DNA from: Butyrivibrio hungatei NK4A153
GTDB lineage: Bacteria > Bacillota > Clostridia > Lachnospirales > Lachnospiraceae
Assembly (NCBI RefSeq): GCF_000424465.1
Contig: NZ_AUJY01000024.1
Span: forward strand, 1 to 40,299
Direction: 5' to 3'
Length of the DNA stretch: 40,299 bases
Shown: positions 39,730-40,299 of the stretch, one piece after another
How positions within the stretch are numbered: position 1 is the first letter of the stretch
Layout of the letters: each line of letters starts with the position of its first letter
Made by a program: the position numbers and the translations under genes
The notes under the pieces: model-generated
Told to the model about the DNA's origin: nothing
The model's input: the letters and a program-made list of their open reading frames with translations, nothing else
The model's database searches: none

Positions 39730-40003
39730 TCTCTCACCTCACGTGTAAATATAATAGATTAGGATTTTTCGCTTAGAAAGATTCAAAAAATCGAAAACTA
39801 TCAGATTAAGTATATCTTTAATTAGTATAGCATAGTTTTCTGAAAATAAATACAAAAAAACTAAAAAGACGGGCAGTTGACCATCTTTTTAGTTTTCATT
39901 AATAACTTTTTTATACTTTAAATTAATAATTAAAAAAAGATTTGCACTTTCAAAACCGAACACTGAATTATCTCTTCCAGATTTATCTATACACCTATCT
40001 TTT
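39730..40003. other. Intergenic region between cheV and 23S rRNA
   Basis: AT-rich. It holds the rRNA terminator (39857-39896) and the cheV upstream region, including a TATACT that may belong to its promoter. No tRNA or 5S rRNA gene could be recognised in the roughly 105 bases between the 23S end and the terminator. Confidence 0.6.
39857..39896 (-). terminator. rRNA operon terminator
   Basis: Minus strand AAAACTAAAAAGA (39896-39884) pairs with TCTTTTTAGTTTT (39869-39857), followed by TTTG. It ends transcription from the 23S gene about 105 bases past its 3' end. Confidence 0.8.

Positions 40004-40299
<296 letters not shown>

Overview
The window reads as chromosomal DNA of a low-GC Gram-positive anaerobe, most likely a motile member of the Lachnospiraceae (Clostridia). 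This is inferred from strong AGGAGG-type ribosome sites, MocR-linked pdxST, a CheV protein, diaminopimelate decarboxylase, a stand-alone FakA-like middle domain, and the 3' end of a 23S rRNA gene at the right edge. No complete mobile element is present, but the left 13 kb carries many scars of them.

Left part (1-13000) is accessory and eroded. It opens inside a group II intron that splits a relaxase gene in its metal-binding His motif. Next come a decayed MocR regulator divergent from an intact vitamin B6 pair (pdxS-pdxT), a histidine kinase tail remnant, and two minus-strand transcription units (unknown 239-aa protein plus 61-aa protein; HTH regulator plus phosphoesterase). Both units have promoters of the same geometry with an identical 16-bp site just upstream of the -35 box. 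Then comes a minus-strand operon with a beta-lactamase-fold lipoprotein, a DUF1275 membrane protein, two related Cys-motif small proteins (one with a broken start frame) and a 25-codon ORF. Beyond a repeat-bearing intergenic region lies a plus-strand cassette of an XRE regulator and small unknown proteins. A deleted type I restriction locus follows: hsdM head, hsdS tail, intact RhuM-like gene, recombinase-like head and EcsC half.

Middle (13100-27000) is housekeeping and metal or redox biology. It holds two G3E (CobW-type) GTPases, one fused to a DUF1980-like domain; a Fur-family regulator; a FakA-like single domain; a YtrA-type GntR regulator with its ABC exporter; an iron-type alcohol dehydrogenase with a CDF metal exporter; an orphan HTH plus N6-adenine methyltransferase whose promoter implies a leaderless mRNA; DAHP synthase; a cytidylate-kinase-like protein; and an ArsB/NhaD-type permease preceded by a strongly folded leader.

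Right part (27000-40299) holds a surface lipoprotein; an operon of a propeller plus solute-binding lipoprotein, LysA and a Xer-like recombinase with two altered catalytic residues; then an apparent run of Sir2-like protein, 789-aa acidic single-pass protein, hisH, hisF and ung; then cheV. The window ends in the 3' end of a 23S rRNA gene followed by a terminator with no 5S gene between them.

The best candidates for something undescribed are the shared-promoter-site module (3740-6055), the Cys-protein operon (6080-8145), the HTH-methyltransferase with a leaderless start (21567-23600), the folded leader of the permease (26881-26968), and the 789-aa protein with repeated short acidic-hydrophobic motifs near cheV.
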